A stretch of DNA of 64,000 nt from JAITVB01 sp031553805 (GCA_031553805.1 JAVBLC010000001.1:1-64000); one strand, 5' to 3'. Counted from the stretch's first letter, positions 48,864-58,526 are shown. The notes: a model not told the origin generated them from the sequence alone. Translations and numbers: made by a program.

Positions 48864-48896
48864 AAAGGGGGTGTTTTTCTGAAAAACGCCCCCTTT
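48864..48896 (+). terminator. Terminator after the OmpH-like gene
   Basis: AAAGGGGGTGTTTTT and AAAAACGCCCCCTTT form a 15-bp perfect stem with a CTG loop. It ends 20 bases before rsmA. Confidence 0.75.
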
Positions 48897-48916
48897 CCTG
48901 TAAAATCCCGATACCG

Positions 48917-49693
48917 ATGTACGTCAAACCCAAGAAACACCTCGGCCAACACTTTTTGACAGACCTGCATATTGCAGAGTCGATCGCCACCGCACTACGG
49001 GCCGACCGCTGCCCGACGACCCTCGAGATCGGTCCGGGCACCGGCGTGTTGACCCAGTTCCTGTTACGCCGCCCGGAGATCACCCTCTATGCTGCCGAGG
49101 TCGACAGCGAAAGCATCGTCTACCTCCACGACCATTTCCCGGAATTGGGCGAACGGTTGATCTACGGCGATTTCCTGGAGATGGACCTGGCCGCCCGTTT
49201 CCCCGACGGAGTGAACATCATCGGTAATTTTCCGTACAACATTTCGTCGCAGATCTTTTTCCGGATCCTCGACTACAAAAACCTCGTGCCGGAAATCGTC
49301 TGCATGTTGCAACGCGAGGTGGCCGTGCGGCTGGCCGAGGGGCCGGGGAGCCGCGATTACGGTATCCTGAGCGTCTTCCTGCAGGCGTTTTACGACATCG
49401 AATATCTCTTTACCGTGCACGAGGGCGTGTTCAACCCGCCGCCCAAGGTGAAGAGCGCCGTGATCCGCCTGACACGCAACACAGTTGAGAAACTCGATTG
49501 CGACGAAACGCTCTTCCGCCGCGTGGTCAAAGCTACTTTCAACCAGCGCCGCAAGACGATCCGCAACTCGCTCCGCGCCGCTTTCCCGCAGATCGGGGGC
49601 GAACATCCGTTCTTCACTCTGCGCCCCGAACGCCTGTCGGTATCTGATTTCGTCGAGCTTACCCGCTGGGTCGAAGCGCAAACCGCCAAATAA
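48917..49693 (+). CDS. rsmA: 16S rRNA dimethyladenosine transferase
   Basis: 258 residues. Starts MYVKPKKHLGQHFLTDLHIA; SAM motif TLEIGPGTGVLTQFLL, AAEVDSESIVYL, catalytic NIIGNFPYNISSQIFF, and a C-terminal domain with FNPPPKVKSAVIRL and ATFNQRRKTIRNSL. It dimethylates two adenosines in helix 45 of 16S rRNA. No promoter is seen directly in front; the terminator upstream is 20 bases away. Confidence 0.96.
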   Translation: MYVKPKKHLGQHFLTDLHIAESIATALRADRCPTTLEIGPGTGVLTQFLLRRPEITLYAAEVDSESIVYLHDHFPELGERLIYGDFLEMDLAARFPDGVNIIGNFPYNISSQIFFRILDYKNLVPEIVCMLQREVAVRLAEGPGSRDYGILSVFLQAFYDIEYLFTVHEGVFNPPPKVKSAVIRLTRNTVEKLDCDETLFRRVVKATFNQRRKTIRNSLRAAFPQIGGEHPFFTLRPERLSVSDFVELTRWVEAQTAK

Positions 49694-49696
49694 CGC

Positions 49697-49727
49697 TTGA
49701 AAAAACGGAGAGATTTTCTTATTTTTG
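49697..49727 (+). promoter_or_regulatory. Promoter of the 49.7-kb lipoprotein gene
   Basis: TTG (49697-49699), 20 bases, TATTTTTG (49720-49727), 13 bases before the start codon. The short distance leaves very little leader. Confidence 0.65.
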
Positions 49728-49740
49728 CCTTGTTACGGGA

Positions 49741-50400
49741 ATGTTTATGAAACGATGCTGTAAATTCAGTCTGCTTTGGGCCGTAGCCTTTGCCGCTACG
49801 ATTTTGGGGTCGTGCGACGCCATCTCGGGTGTCGACCTGACCAGCGCGGCCTCGGTCGAAAAGATGTTGCCCGCCCGGCTCGAAAAGCACATCGACCCCG
49901 AAGCCGTGATCTTTACCATCCGCTTCGGCACAACATCCGATTTTTCGGTGTCGATGGACGTCGCTTCGGTCGATTTCATCGCCCCCGGCGCCCCGGCAGC
50001 CACAAACTACGTCGTCACCATTCCCGGCAACCAGCCGCCCCGAGAAGGACGCGTCATCGAGGTCCCCCGCTACGATCCCCTTACCGGAGGTCTCGCGTCG
50101 CGTAAACTGACTCCCGAAAATGGGATGCGGCTGCGTGACATCGATTTTTCGCAAGTTGCCCCCAATATCGCGAAAGCCGTCACCATTATGCGCGAACATG
50201 AAATGGCCCTCGACGGCATCGAAGATTACACGATCACCCTGGCCCCCGACCCGGCCCAGGTGGTTTACACTTTCCGACTCACCAGCAAGGCCGGTACAGA
50301 GTTGGGCGCGAAAAACGGACGTACCGCCCTGGTCACCGAATATTATGAATTCGACTTTACAGCCGACGCTCAAGGCAACGTTATCCTTGACGAAGAATAA
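49741..50400 (+). CDS. Lipoprotein of unknown function
   Basis: 219 residues (217 if the ATG at 49747 is used). SPII signal ending TILGSC. Mature region DAISGVDLTSAASVEKMLPA, PEAVIFTIRFGTTSDFSVSM, VDFIAPGAP, then EDYTITLAPDPAQVVYTFRL with KNGRTALVTEYYEFDFTADA near the end, an Ig/beta-like protein. No domain recognised. Followed 52 bases later by a cupin gene on the same strand. Confidence 0.75.
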   Translation: MFMKRCCKFSLLWAVAFAATILGSCDAISGVDLTSAASVEKMLPARLEKHIDPEAVIFTIRFGTTSDFSVSMDVASVDFIAPGAPAATNYVVTIPGNQPPREGRVIEVPRYDPLTGGLASRKLTPENGMRLRDIDFSQVAPNIAKAVTIMREHEMALDGIEDYTITLAPDPAQVVYTFRLTSKAGTELGAKNGRTALVTEYYEFDFTADAQGNVILDEE

Positions 50401-50452
50401 GCACTCCCCCGACGAAGAATTGTCAATCAAAAACCCTTAAAATAAAACCGTT

Positions 50453-50926
50453 ATGAAAAAAATCGCCCTCTTGTCGCTGACCGTTCTGCTCGGCGCTGCC
50501 GTCGCTTGTGCCGACGCCCAACAAGCCAAACAACCCGCCGACCAACAACAGGCTAATCAACAACAAAATACGACTATGACCAAGACACAAAGCGCAAACT
50601 TCCTCTACACCGCCAGCATTCCCTGGCAGACCCCGATGGAAGGCCTCAAACGACAGATCCTCGGCTACAACAGCCACCTGATGCTCGTGCGTATCGACTT
50701 CGAAGCCGGTTGTGACGGCGGCGGCATCCACTCGCACTACCACACCCAAAGCTCGATCATCACCGCAGGCGTATTCGAAGTGACCATCAACGGCGTCACC
50801 CAGACCCTCAAAGCCGGCGACGGTTTCTTCGTGGAACCCGACGTGCCCCACATGGCCAAGTGTATCGAAGCCGGCACCATCGTCGACTCCTTCTCCCCCG
50901 TCCGCGCCGACTTCCTCGGCAAATAA
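50453..50926 (+). CDS. Secreted cupin-domain protein
   Basis: 157 residues. Hydrophobic signal MKKIALLSLTVLLGAAVACADA, which could be SPI or SPII (AVAC), then a Gln-rich linker (QQAKQPADQQQANQQQN). Cupin motif 1 is GGGIHSHYHTQSSIITAGVFE (His, His and Glu ligands) and motif 2 is GFFVEPDVPHMAKC. Single-domain cupins bind a metal and act as dioxygenases, isomerases or sensors; this one would work in the periplasm. The substrate is unknown. Confidence 0.82.
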   Translation: MKKIALLSLTVLLGAAVACADAQQAKQPADQQQANQQQNTTMTKTQSANFLYTASIPWQTPMEGLKRQILGYNSHLMLVRIDFEAGCDGGGIHSHYHTQSSIITAGVFEVTINGVTQTLKAGDGFFVEPDVPHMAKCIEAGTIVDSFSPVRADFLGK

Positions 50927-50940
50927 CGGGTTCGAAGCAC

Positions 50941-51236
50941 GGCTCTGACTGGCACTTTTTGTAAAAAGTGCCTCAAAAACTTTTGTAAGAACCGTAGCGA
51001 AGCGGAGCTCTGCGAAGCAAAACTTCGTTTCTCCTGACTTACTTTACTCGGCCTTATAAAAGGTTTTTAGAAAGAGGAAGCCCCTTTTCTTTAGTGGCGA
51101 TCGAGATTCCGATCGGCTCACGAGAAAAGGGGCTTCCTCTTTCTAAAAACCTTTACTAAAAATAAGCCAAGTAGGTCAAGGGATACGTAGTATCCCAGAA
51201 AATTTTTGGTGCCGCTTTTTATAAAAAGCGGCAGTC
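50941..51236. repeat. Long intergenic hairpin repeat, copy 2
   Basis: Nearly the same as 13755-14051 from end to end (about 88% by eye). The central inverted repeat (51059-51090 with 51123-51154) is also 32 bp and perfect, but its inner part reads GAAGCCCCTTTTCT where copy 1 has AAAGAGCATTTTCC, changed on both arms. The loop keeps GATCGAGATTCCGATC. The terminal hairpins (GGCAC(T)5 and 51211-51232) are unchanged. It lies between the cupin gene and clpB, both on the plus strand. Confidence 0.9.
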
Positions 51237-51346
51237 GAAGCAAGCCCCAACCTGTCAGTTTGTCAGGTTGGGGGGATTGGCAGTGGTTTTGTAGTGTTAT
51301 GGGTGTTGATTTGTTATTATGATTATATCTCATAAATTGGAATGCT

Positions 51347-53938
51347 ATGAATGTGAATAATTTGACTATCAAGGCCCAGGAGGTTTTGCAGGAAGCTTTT
51401 TCTGCGGCTTCGTCGCGGGGGCACCAGGCGGTTGAGCCGTTGCACTTGTTGGAAGCGCTGATCGGTGAGGATGAAGTGGGGGCTTTTCTGCTGACGAAGA
51501 TCGGGGCGCAGGTTCCGGCCTTGCGGGCGGTGACTGCGACTGAGATCGGGCGGTTGCCGCGGGTCGAGGGCGGGGAGCCTTATGCTTCGCCCGCGTTGAG
51601 CAAGGTTTTACAGAAAGCACTGGATTCGACGAAGGAATTCGGGGATAAATATGTTTCGCCCGAGCATTTGTTGCTGGGCATCCTGGAGGGAGGCGACACG
51701 GCGGCCCGGCTGTTGAAAGACGCCGGGGTGACGCGCAAATCGCTCGTCGCTGCGATCAAAGAGTTGCGTCAGGGGCAGACGGTCGACAGCCAAACGTCGG
51801 AACAGACCTACGACGCGCTGAACCGCTATGCGATCAACCTCAACGACATGGCCCGCCGCGGAAAACTCGACCCGGTGATCGGCCGTGACGAAGAGATCCG
51901 CCGTGTGCTGCAGATCCTCTCGCGCCGCACGAAGAACAACCCGATCCTGGTCGGTGAACCGGGTGTGGGGAAAACGGCTATTGCGGAGGGCATTGCTCAC
52001 CGGATTATCGACGGCGACGTACCCGAGAACCTGAAATCGAAGCAGATTTTTTCGCTCGATATGGGCGCCCTGGTGGCCGGTGCGAAGTATAAAGGTGAAT
52101 TCGAAGAACGCTTGAAGGGCGTAGTGAAAGAGGTCGTCGGGGCCGAAGGCGAGATCCTGCTTTTCATCGATGAGATCCACACGCTGGTAGGCGCCGGCGG
52201 GGGCGAGGGGGCGATGGATGCGGCCAACATCCTGAAACCGGCCCTGGCCCGTGGCGAGTTGCGGGCGATCGGCGCCACGACCCTCGACGAGTACCAAAAA
52301 TATTTCGAAAAAGACAAGGCCCTCGAACGCCGTTTCCAAAAGGTGCAGGTCGACGAACCGACGACGGTCGACTCGATCTCTATCCTCCGTGGCCTGAAAG
52401 AGCGTTACGAGAACCACCACAAGGTGCGGATCAAGGACGAGGCGATCATTGCCGCCGTTGAATTTTCGCACCGATATATTACCTCGCGTTTCTTGCCGGA
52501 TAAAGCGATCGACCTGATCGACGAAGCGGCGGCCAAGTTGCGCCTCGAAATGAACTCGGTGCCCGAAGCGATCGACGAACTCGACCGCAAGGTGCGCCAG
52601 TTGGAGATCGAGCGCGAAGCGATCCGCCGCGAAAACGACACGAAGCGCATCGAGGAGTTGACCCGCGAGATCGAAGAATTGAATACGAAGCGCACCGCCT
52701 TGCGTGCCAAGTGGCAGAGCGAGCGCGAGGTGATCGATAAAATTCAACAGAACAAGGAGTCGATCGAACAGCTCAACCTCGAAGCCGCCGCCGCCGAACG
52801 CAGCGGCGACTACGGAAAAGTGGCTGAAATCCGTTACGGAAAAATCCGCGAAACGCAGGCCGAGATCGACCGCCTGAACAAGGAACTCGAATCGGCCAAC
52901 GCCGAAGGCGGCATGATCAAGGAAGAGGTCGGCGCGGACGACATCGCCGAAGTGGTGTCGCGTTGGACAGGGATTCCGGTGAACCGGATGTTACAGAGCG
53001 AACGCGAAAAACTGCTGAAAATGGAGGACGAGTTGCACCTGCGCGTGATCGGGCAGGACGAAGCGATCGTCGCCATCTCGGACGCTGTGCGCCGCAGTCG
53101 TGCCGGGTTGCAGGATGCCCGGCGGCCGATCGGATCGTTCATCTTCCTCGGTACGACCGGGGTGGGGAAAACCGAGTTGGCCAAAGCATTGGCTGAATTC
53201 CTTTTCAACGATGACAACCTGATGACGCGCATCGACATGAGCGAGTACCAGGAACGTCACTCGGTGTCGCGCCTGATCGGGGCCCCTCCGGGCTACGTGG
53301 GGTACGACGAGGGGGGGCAGTTGACCGAGGCCGTGCGCCGAAAGCCCTATTCGGTGGTGTTGCTCGACGAAATCGAAAAGGCCCATCCCGATGTGTTTAA
53401 CATCCTGCTGCAGGTGCTCGACGACGGCCGCCTGACCGACAACAAGGGGCGCGTGGTCGATTTCAAGAACACGATCATCATCATGACCTCCAACATCGGC
53501 TCGCACCTGATCATGGAAAATTTTGAAAACCTCAACGAGTTCAACCGCACGGAGGTGGTCGAAAAAACCAAAGACCAGGTTTTTGAACTGATGAAGCAGA
53601 CGGTCCGGCCCGAGTTTCTGAACCGCATCGACGAGATCATTATGTTTACACCGCTTTCGCGCGAGGACGTCCGGCAGATCGTTGTACTGCAGATCGATCA
53701 GATCCGCCGGATGTTAGCTGAGAACGGGATTACGTTGAACGTCGACGAACCGGCTGTGCAGTTTTTGTCTGAAAAGGGGTTTGATCCGCAGTTTGGGGCG
53801 CGGCCGGTGAAACGGACGTTGCAGAAATACTTGGTCAACGAGCTTTCGAAAGAAATTCTCGCCGGTCGTGTGAGCCGCGATTCGGTGATCGACGTATCGG
53901 CCAAGGACGACGAACTCGTCTTCTCGAACAAGGGGTAA
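51347..53938 (+). CDS. clpB: Disaggregase chaperone ClpB
   Basis: 863 residues. Clp N-domain (NLTIKAQEVLQEAFSAASSR, LEALIGEDEVGAFLL), first AAA+ module with Walker A GEPGVGKTA and Walker B LLFIDEIHTLVG, the ClpB middle coiled coil (about residues 400-525), second AAA+ module with GTTGVGKTE, VVLLDEIEKAHPDVFN, and GFDPQFGARPVKRT near the end. It has no ClpP-binding loop. ClpB rescues aggregated proteins with DnaK. No CIRCE or CtsR-like site is apparent to me. Confidence 0.97.
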   Translation: MNVNNLTIKAQEVLQEAFSAASSRGHQAVEPLHLLEALIGEDEVGAFLLTKIGAQVPALRAVTATEIGRLPRVEGGEPYASPALSKVLQKALDSTKEFGDKYVSPEHLLLGILEGGDTAARLLKDAGVTRKSLVAAIKELRQGQTVDSQTSEQTYDALNRYAINLNDMARRGKLDPVIGRDEEIRRVLQILSRRTKNNPILVGEPGVGKTAIAEGIAHRIIDGDVPENLKSKQIFSLDMGALVAGAKYKGEFEERLKGVVKEVVGAEGEILLFIDEIHTLVGAGGGEGAMDAANILKPALARGELRAIGATTLDEYQKYFEKDKALERRFQKVQVDEPTTVDSISILRGLKERYENHHKVRIKDEAIIAAVEFSHRYITSRFLPDKAIDLIDEAAAKLRLEMNSVPEAIDELDRKVRQLEIEREAIRRENDTKRIEELTREIEELNTKRTALRAKWQSEREVIDKIQQNKESIEQLNLEAAAAERSGDYGKVAEIRYGKIRETQAEIDRLNKELESANAEGGMIKEEVGADDIAEVVSRWTGIPVNRMLQSEREKLLKMEDELHLRVIGQDEAIVAISDAVRRSRAGLQDARRPIGSFIFLGTTGVGKTELAKALAEFLFNDDNLMTRIDMSEYQERHSVSRLIGAPPGYVGYDEGGQLTEAVRRKPYSVVLLDEIEKAHPDVFNILLQVLDDGRLTDNKGRVVDFKNTIIIMTSNIGSHLIMENFENLNEFNRTEVVEKTKDQVFELMKQTVRPEFLNRIDEIIMFTPLSREDVRQIVVLQIDQIRRMLAENGITLNVDEPAVQFLSEKGFDPQFGARPVKRTLQKYLVNELSKEILAGRVSRDSVIDVSAKDDELVFSNKG

Positions 53939-54031
53939 GGTGCGTCCCTGCAAAGGGGGATATTCGTTGTGAGGCGCGGACTTGTTTAGCTCAGCAGAAG
54001 GAGCAAAAAGCATCGAGAAAGTGCAAAGAAA

Positions 54032-54059
54032 AAGCGTCCGGGGGTTGCCCCGGACGCTT
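54032..54059. terminator. Two-way terminator between clpB and rpmE2
   Basis: AAGCGTCCGGGG and CCCCGGACGCTT make a 12-bp stem with a GTTG loop between two convergent genes; A-runs upstream and CATTCTTC downstream. Confidence 0.8.
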
Positions 54060-54082
54060 CATTCTTCGAACCTGGCGGCAAA

Positions 54083-54352
54083 TTATTTGCCGGGGCTCTT
54101 CTTATCGTAGTGCTTTTGATAGCGGCTCATAAACTTATCCACGCGACCGGCGGTATCCACCAGCTTCATCTTCCCGGTGTAGAACGGGTGCGACGAGCTG
54201 GAAATTTCCATCTTGTAGACGGGATAGGTTTCGCCATCCACTTCGATCGTTTCACGTGTCTGGACGGCGGACCTGCACAAAACCACCTGGTCATTCGACA
54301 TATCCTTGAATGCCACGAGACGATAATCCTTGGGGTGAATATCCTTCTTCAT
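54083..54352 (-). CDS. rpmE2: 50S ribosomal protein L31 type B
   Basis: 89 residues from ATG 54352 (MKKDIHPKDYRLVAFKDMSN). The frame is open further upstream, but this start matches the family and lies after an exact promoter. It has the type B features EVDGETYPVYKMEISSSSHPFYTG and RVDKFMSRYQKHY, and no CxxC zinc site, so it is the zinc-independent paralogue. It bridges the two ribosomal subunits. Single gene. Confidence 0.95.
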   Translation of the reverse strand: MKKDIHPKDYRLVAFKDMSNDQVVLCRSAVQTRETIEVDGETYPVYKMEISSSSHPFYTGKMKLVDTAGRVDKFMSRYQKHYDKKSPGK

Positions 54353-54390
54353 AGGTGTTTGTTTGTTAAACGTAATTAAAATTGAGAGGG

Positions 54391-54421
54391 CAAAGATACG
54401 AACTTTTTCGTCGCTTCCAAA
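54391..54421 (-). promoter_or_regulatory. Promoter of rpmE2
   Basis: On the minus strand TTTG (54421-54418), 19 bases, TATCTTTG (54398-54391), 38 bases before the start codon. Exact consensus. Confidence 0.8.
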
Positions 54422-54456
54422 TTTTTCGCGGATTATCTGCAAGTTCTGCCGGTTAA

Positions 54457-56241
54457 CTACATCCGTTCGGGTACGTTGATCCCGAGCAGGGCCATTGCGC
54501 CGGCCACCACCCGCGCCACCTGGGCCGAAAGCAGCAGACGCGTTTCGCGCACACCCGGGTCGGCTTCGCGCAGGATCGAGTGGTCGTGATAATATTGGTT
54601 ATATTCCTTGACCAAGTCATACACATAATTGGCCACCAGCGCCGGCGAATGCTCCGCCGCAGCGGCAACCACCACGCCCGGATAGTCTGCAAGCAATTTT
54701 ACCAATTCGACCTCCTTGGGCAACAAGGGGTAATCCGCCGCGATCCGGTCGCCCATAGCCACACCCGCTTCGGCCGCCTTGCGCAACACCGACTTGATGC
54801 GCGCGTGGGTATATTGAATGAACGGGCCTGTGTTGCCGTTGAAATCGATCGACTCTTTCGGGTCGAACAACATAGTCTTTTTGGGATCGACCTTCAAGAT
54901 AAAATACTTGAGTGCGCCGAGGCCGACCATTTGGCTTACGGCGTCGGCCTCCTCAGGAGTGCAACCGTCGAGTTTGCCGAGTTCGTCCGACATATCGCGG
55001 GCGGTCTTGACCATTTCAGCCACCAGGTCGTCGGCGTCGACCACCGTTCCCTCGCGCGATTTCATTTTTCCCTCGGGCAGTTCGACCATCCCGTAGGAGA
55101 GGTGGTAGATGTTGTCCGACCACGCGTGCCCCAATTTCTTGAGGATCAGTTTCAGTACCTGGAAGTGGTAATTCTGTTCGTTCCCAACGACATAGGTCAG
55201 GTCATCGAGGTGATACTCCGTAAAGCGCTGGTAAGCGGTACCCAAATCCTGTGTCATATAGACCGACGTGCCGTCGCTGCGCAAGAGCAGTTTTTGGTCG
55301 AGGCCGTCGTCCGTCAGGTCGATCCACACCGAGCCGTCGTCTTTCCGGAAAAAGACCCCTTTCGCAAGGCCCTCCTCAACGATCTCTTTGCCCAGCAAGT
55401 AAGTCTGCGACTCATAATACATCTTGTCGAAGCTGACGCCCAGCGCTTTGTAGGTCTCGTCGAAACCCTCGTATACCCAGCCGTTCATCGTTTCCCACAG
55501 GCCATAGACCGCGGGGTCTTTCGCTTCCCACAGGCGCAGCATCTCCTGCGCTTCCTTCATCATCGGAGCCTCTTTCTTGGCCTCGTCTTCCGACATTCCG
55601 GCGGCCGTCAGTTCCTTGATCTCGGCCTTGTAGGCCTTATCAAAGGCGACGTAGTATTTGCCGACCAGGTGGTCGCCCTTCATCCCCGACGAGGCGGGCG
55701 TTTCGCCGTTGCCAAACTTCTGCCAGGCGAGCATCGACTTGCAGATGTGGATGCCGCGGTCGTTGACCAGGTTGGCCTTAATAACCTTGTGGCCCACGGC
55801 ATCGAGGATCTGCGCCACGGAATAGCCCAACAAGTTGTTGCGGATGTGCCCCAGGTGCAGGGGTTTATTCGTGTTGGGCGATGAATATTCGACCATCACC
55901 GTGCGGCCTGTGGCCGGCTGGCGACCAAAGTTCGTGTCGGCGGCAATCGCGTTAAGTTGCTCCGCCCAGAAAGATTCGCGGAACGAAACATTCAAAAAGC
56001 CTTTGATCACGTTATAGCCTTTGATCTCCGGATTATTAGCGACCAGATGTTGGCCCACCTCTTCGGCGGTTTGTTCGGGGCCTTTACGGCTCGCTTTCAG
56101 GAAAGGGAAAACGACCAGCGTGAGGTCGCCTTCAAACTCGCGCCGGGTTTTTTGCAATTGCACCTGACCAGCGTCGACCGGTCCGTAAAGGGCTTCGAGC
56201 GAGGCAATGGCCTTGGCCTGAAGATGTTTTTCGATATTCAT
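54457..56241 (-). CDS. argS: Arginyl-tRNA synthetase
   Basis: 594 residues. N-terminal tRNA D-loop-binding domain, class I motif VEYSSPNTNKPLHLGHIRNNLLG (HIGH form HLGH), KMSKS-like region KMKSREGTVVDADDL (a degenerate KMSKS, as often in ArgRS), a DALR anticodon-binding domain at the C-terminus (QYTHARIKSVLRKA, ARVVAGAMALLGINVPERM). It charges tRNA-Arg. It has its own promoter and ends about 100 bases before rpmE2. Confidence 0.97.
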   Translation of the reverse strand: MNIEKHLQAKAIASLEALYGPVDAGQVQLQKTRREFEGDLTLVVFPFLKASRKGPEQTAEEVGQHLVANNPEIKGYNVIKGFLNVSFRESFWAEQLNAIAADTNFGRQPATGRTVMVEYSSPNTNKPLHLGHIRNNLLGYSVAQILDAVGHKVIKANLVNDRGIHICKSMLAWQKFGNGETPASSGMKGDHLVGKYYVAFDKAYKAEIKELTAAGMSEDEAKKEAPMMKEAQEMLRLWEAKDPAVYGLWETMNGWVYEGFDETYKALGVSFDKMYYESQTYLLGKEIVEEGLAKGVFFRKDDGSVWIDLTDDGLDQKLLLRSDGTSVYMTQDLGTAYQRFTEYHLDDLTYVVGNEQNYHFQVLKLILKKLGHAWSDNIYHLSYGMVELPEGKMKSREGTVVDADDLVAEMVKTARDMSDELGKLDGCTPEEADAVSQMVGLGALKYFILKVDPKKTMLFDPKESIDFNGNTGPFIQYTHARIKSVLRKAAEAGVAMGDRIAADYPLLPKEVELVKLLADYPGVVVAAAAEHSPALVANYVYDLVKEYNQYYHDHSILREADPGVRETRLLLSAQVARVVAGAMALLGINVPERM

Positions 56242-56289
56242 CGTGTTTTTCGATAGGTCAGAGAAAGGTCCCGGTCAAACCGGGTTTGG

Positions 56290-56320
56290 CAAAAGTAGCG
56301 GTTTTTCGCCAACAATCAAA
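56290..56320 (-). promoter_or_regulatory. Promoter of argS
   Basis: On the minus strand TTTG (56320-56317), 19 bases, TACTTTTG (56297-56290), 48 bases before the start codon. Confidence 0.8.
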
Positions 56321-56324
56321 ACAA

Positions 56325-56350
56325 GCGGGACGGCCCGAAGGCCGCCCCGC
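56325..56350 (-). terminator. Terminator of the uronate operon
   Basis: GCGGG-CGGCC and GGCCG-CCCGC pair around a TTCG-type loop, 27 bases past the MFS stop; on the minus strand TTGTTTTGATTGTT follows. Confidence 0.75.
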
Positions 56351-56377
56351 TGCAATTTCGAAAAGATCACGTCCGGA

Positions 56378-57802
56378 TTACAAGTCGGTGATCGGCTTGA
56401 ACTTCGGCACGAGCAGTTTCATGATTACCCAACCGATCAGGTAAACTGACGCACAAACGGCGAACATAATCATATAAGCCGTCTGAAGGTTGTCTGCGAA
56501 ATGGTCAGTCAGGGTCCCGGCAAGCAGCTGCACGAGCACACCACCCACGCCACCGGCAGCGGCGCCGATCCCGGTCACCGAGCCCACCGATTTCTTTGGG
56601 AACATATCCGATACGGTCGTAAAGAGGTTGGCCGACCACGCCTGGTGGGCAGCGGCTCCAATACAGATCACGGCCGTTGCGAAAAAGATCGCGTTACTGC
56701 CGAAAATGGAAATGTTACCGAAATACTGGGTCGACAGCAGCACGAGCGGACACACGGCGATCAGCAACATTGCGGTCATACGCGCCTTGTACACCTGCCA
56801 CCCGCGATTCATAAAGAACATCGGGATGCTGCCGCCGAATACCGAACCGATAATGGCCACACCGAACACGATGAAGTTGGTCGCCATCACGCGGGCTGCG
56901 GTAGCTTCGGGGGTAAGCCCTTCGCAGAACTGGGTACGGACGTAAGTCGGCAGCCAGAACAAGAGGAACCACCAGATACCATCGGTCATAAACTTACCCA
57001 CGACAAATGCCCATGTTTGGCGGTAGGTGAGCAGCTTAAACCACGACACTTTTTTCACTTTATCGCCTTCAGCTTCGGCTGCTGTGGTTGCTGCGGCAGC
57101 GGCCATTTCGTCAGCGTCGCTGTGGATGTAGTCGTACTCGGCCTGGTTGATCTTGCCCTTTTGGAGCATCGTCTTCGGGTTGTTGTACGAGATTTGCCAC
57201 CAAATCAGCCACAGGAAACCCACCAGACCGGTCAGGATGAATGCCATTTGCCAGCCGTGGAACAGCCCCATGAATTCCTTGCCCGAGGGCCACATCAACA
57301 GACACCACGGGATGAACAGGGCGCAGATCATCGCCCCGACGTTCGACCCCGAATTAAAAATCCCGGTCGCCAGCGCGCGTTCTTTCTTGGGGAACCACTC
57401 GGCCACAGTTTTGATCGAAGCGGGAAAGTTACCGGCTTCACCGGCTCCAAACACGCTACGGGCAAACATATGTGCGGGCAGCGATTTGCCCATAAAGGCG
57501 CTGGCCATCCCGGCAACCGACCAGAGGGCCAGCGACAGGGCAAGGCCCAACTTGGTGCCGATCTTGTCGATGATCGCACCGGCTGCCAGGGTGAACCCGG
57601 CATAGAACAGGGTAAAGATCGAGGTCAGGTACGAAAACTGGAGGTTTGTCCAGCCGAATCCTTCCGCCGAACAGAAGTAATCTTTCAGGAAACCGATCAC
57701 GTTACGGTCCATGTAGTTGATCGTCGTCGAGAAAAGCAGCAACGAACAGATCATCCACCGGTAACGGCTCGCCTTCACAGTAGTCATAGCAGTAGCAGCC
57801 AT
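56378..57802 (-). CDS. MFS hexuronate transporter (ExuT-like)
   Basis: 474 residues, about 12 membrane helices. It is in the anion:cation symporter (ACS) group: RWMICSLLLFSTTINYMDRN (typical helix 1), GWTNLQFSYLTSIFTLFYA, GAGEAGNFPASIKTVAEWFP and KKERALATGIFNSGSNVGAM. A charged loop (about 225-250) lies between the halves. Last gene of the kduI-kduD-kdgK-kdgA operon, 29 bases after the aldolase gene, so it most likely carries hexuronates or unsaturated uronides inward. Confidence 0.88.
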   Translation of the reverse strand: MAATAMTTVKASRYRWMICSLLLFSTTINYMDRNVIGFLKDYFCSAEGFGWTNLQFSYLTSIFTLFYAGFTLAAGAIIDKIGTKLGLALSLALWSVAGMASAFMGKSLPAHMFARSVFGAGEAGNFPASIKTVAEWFPKKERALATGIFNSGSNVGAMICALFIPWCLLMWPSGKEFMGLFHGWQMAFILTGLVGFLWLIWWQISYNNPKTMLQKGKINQAEYDYIHSDADEMAAAAATTAAEAEGDKVKKVSWFKLLTYRQTWAFVVGKFMTDGIWWFLLFWLPTYVRTQFCEGLTPEATAARVMATNFIVFGVAIIGSVFGGSIPMFFMNRGWQVYKARMTAMLLIAVCPLVLLSTQYFGNISIFGSNAIFFATAVICIGAAAHQAWSANLFTTVSDMFPKKSVGSVTGIGAAAGGVGGVLVQLLAGTLTDHFADNLQTAYMIMFAVCASVYLIGWVIMKLLVPKFKPITDL

Positions 57803-57831
57803 TTACTTTAGTTTAGGGGTTAATATTGAGA

Positions 57832-58503
57832 TTATTTCTTCTTGACTTTGGCGATGATGGCCAGCGAGTCGGCGCAGAGCTTGGTGATCGCCCCCCAATC
57901 CTTGGCCGCGATCACGTCGGCCGGGAAAAGGTTCGAGCCCATCCCCACGCAGGTCACCCCGGCGTCGAACCACGCTTTGAGGTTGGCTTCTTCGGGTTTC
58001 ACGCCGCCGGTCACCATCAGGTTCGACCACGGCATCGGCGCCTTTAGGCCCTTAACGAAGTTCGCTCCCAGCACATCTCCAGGAAAAACTTTGCACACAT
58101 CGCAACCCGACTCCTGGGCAAAGCCCACTTCCGATACCGAGCCGCAACCCGGAGTATACGGTACCAGGCGACGGTTACAGATTTTGGAAATTTCGGGGTT
58201 GAACAGCGGGCCCACCACGAAGTTAGCCCCCAGCTGGAGGTACAGGGCAGCGGTCGCCGGATCGACGATCGACCCCACTCCCATCACCATTTCGGGGCAC
58301 TCCTTGGCAGCAAATTTCACCAGTTCGCCGAACACTTCGTGGGCAAACTCGCCGCGGTTGGTAAACTCGAACGCACGCACACCGCCCGCATAGCAGGCTT
58401 TCACCACGTTCTTGGCCAACTCCACGTCCTTATTATAGAAAACAGGCACCATGCCCGTGGAAGCCATCGCGGCGATCACTTCCATTTTTGAAAATCTTGC
58501 CAT
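57832..58503 (-). CDS. kdgA: KDPG/KHG aldolase
   Basis: 223 residues. Class I aldolase fold: MASTGMVPVFYNKDVELAKNV, FTNRGE, MGVGSIVDPATAALYLQLGAN, and the Schiff-base Lys in CDVCKVFPGDVLG (in place of the usual IKFFPA). It splits 2-keto-3-deoxy-6-phosphogluconate to pyruvate and glyceraldehyde-3-phosphate, the last step of the uronate route. It is in the uronate operon after kdgK, separated from it by a 65-base gap with a strong hairpin. Confidence 0.92.
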   Translation of the reverse strand: MARFSKMEVIAAMASTGMVPVFYNKDVELAKNVVKACYAGGVRAFEFTNRGEFAHEVFGELVKFAAKECPEMVMGVGSIVDPATAALYLQLGANFVVGPLFNPEISKICNRRLVPYTPGCGSVSEVGFAQESGCDVCKVFPGDVLGANFVKGLKAPMPWSNLMVTGGVKPEEANLKAWFDAGVTCVGMGSNLFPADVIAAKDWGAITKLCADSLAIIAKVKKK

Positions 58504-58526
58504 TTTTCGTAATTTTTATAATACTG

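Noticed and set aside
51118..51372. 84-codon minus-strand frame across the repeat, read as a possible small protein
   Set aside because: It runs through the hairpin element; the equivalent region of the other copy does not keep the same frame.
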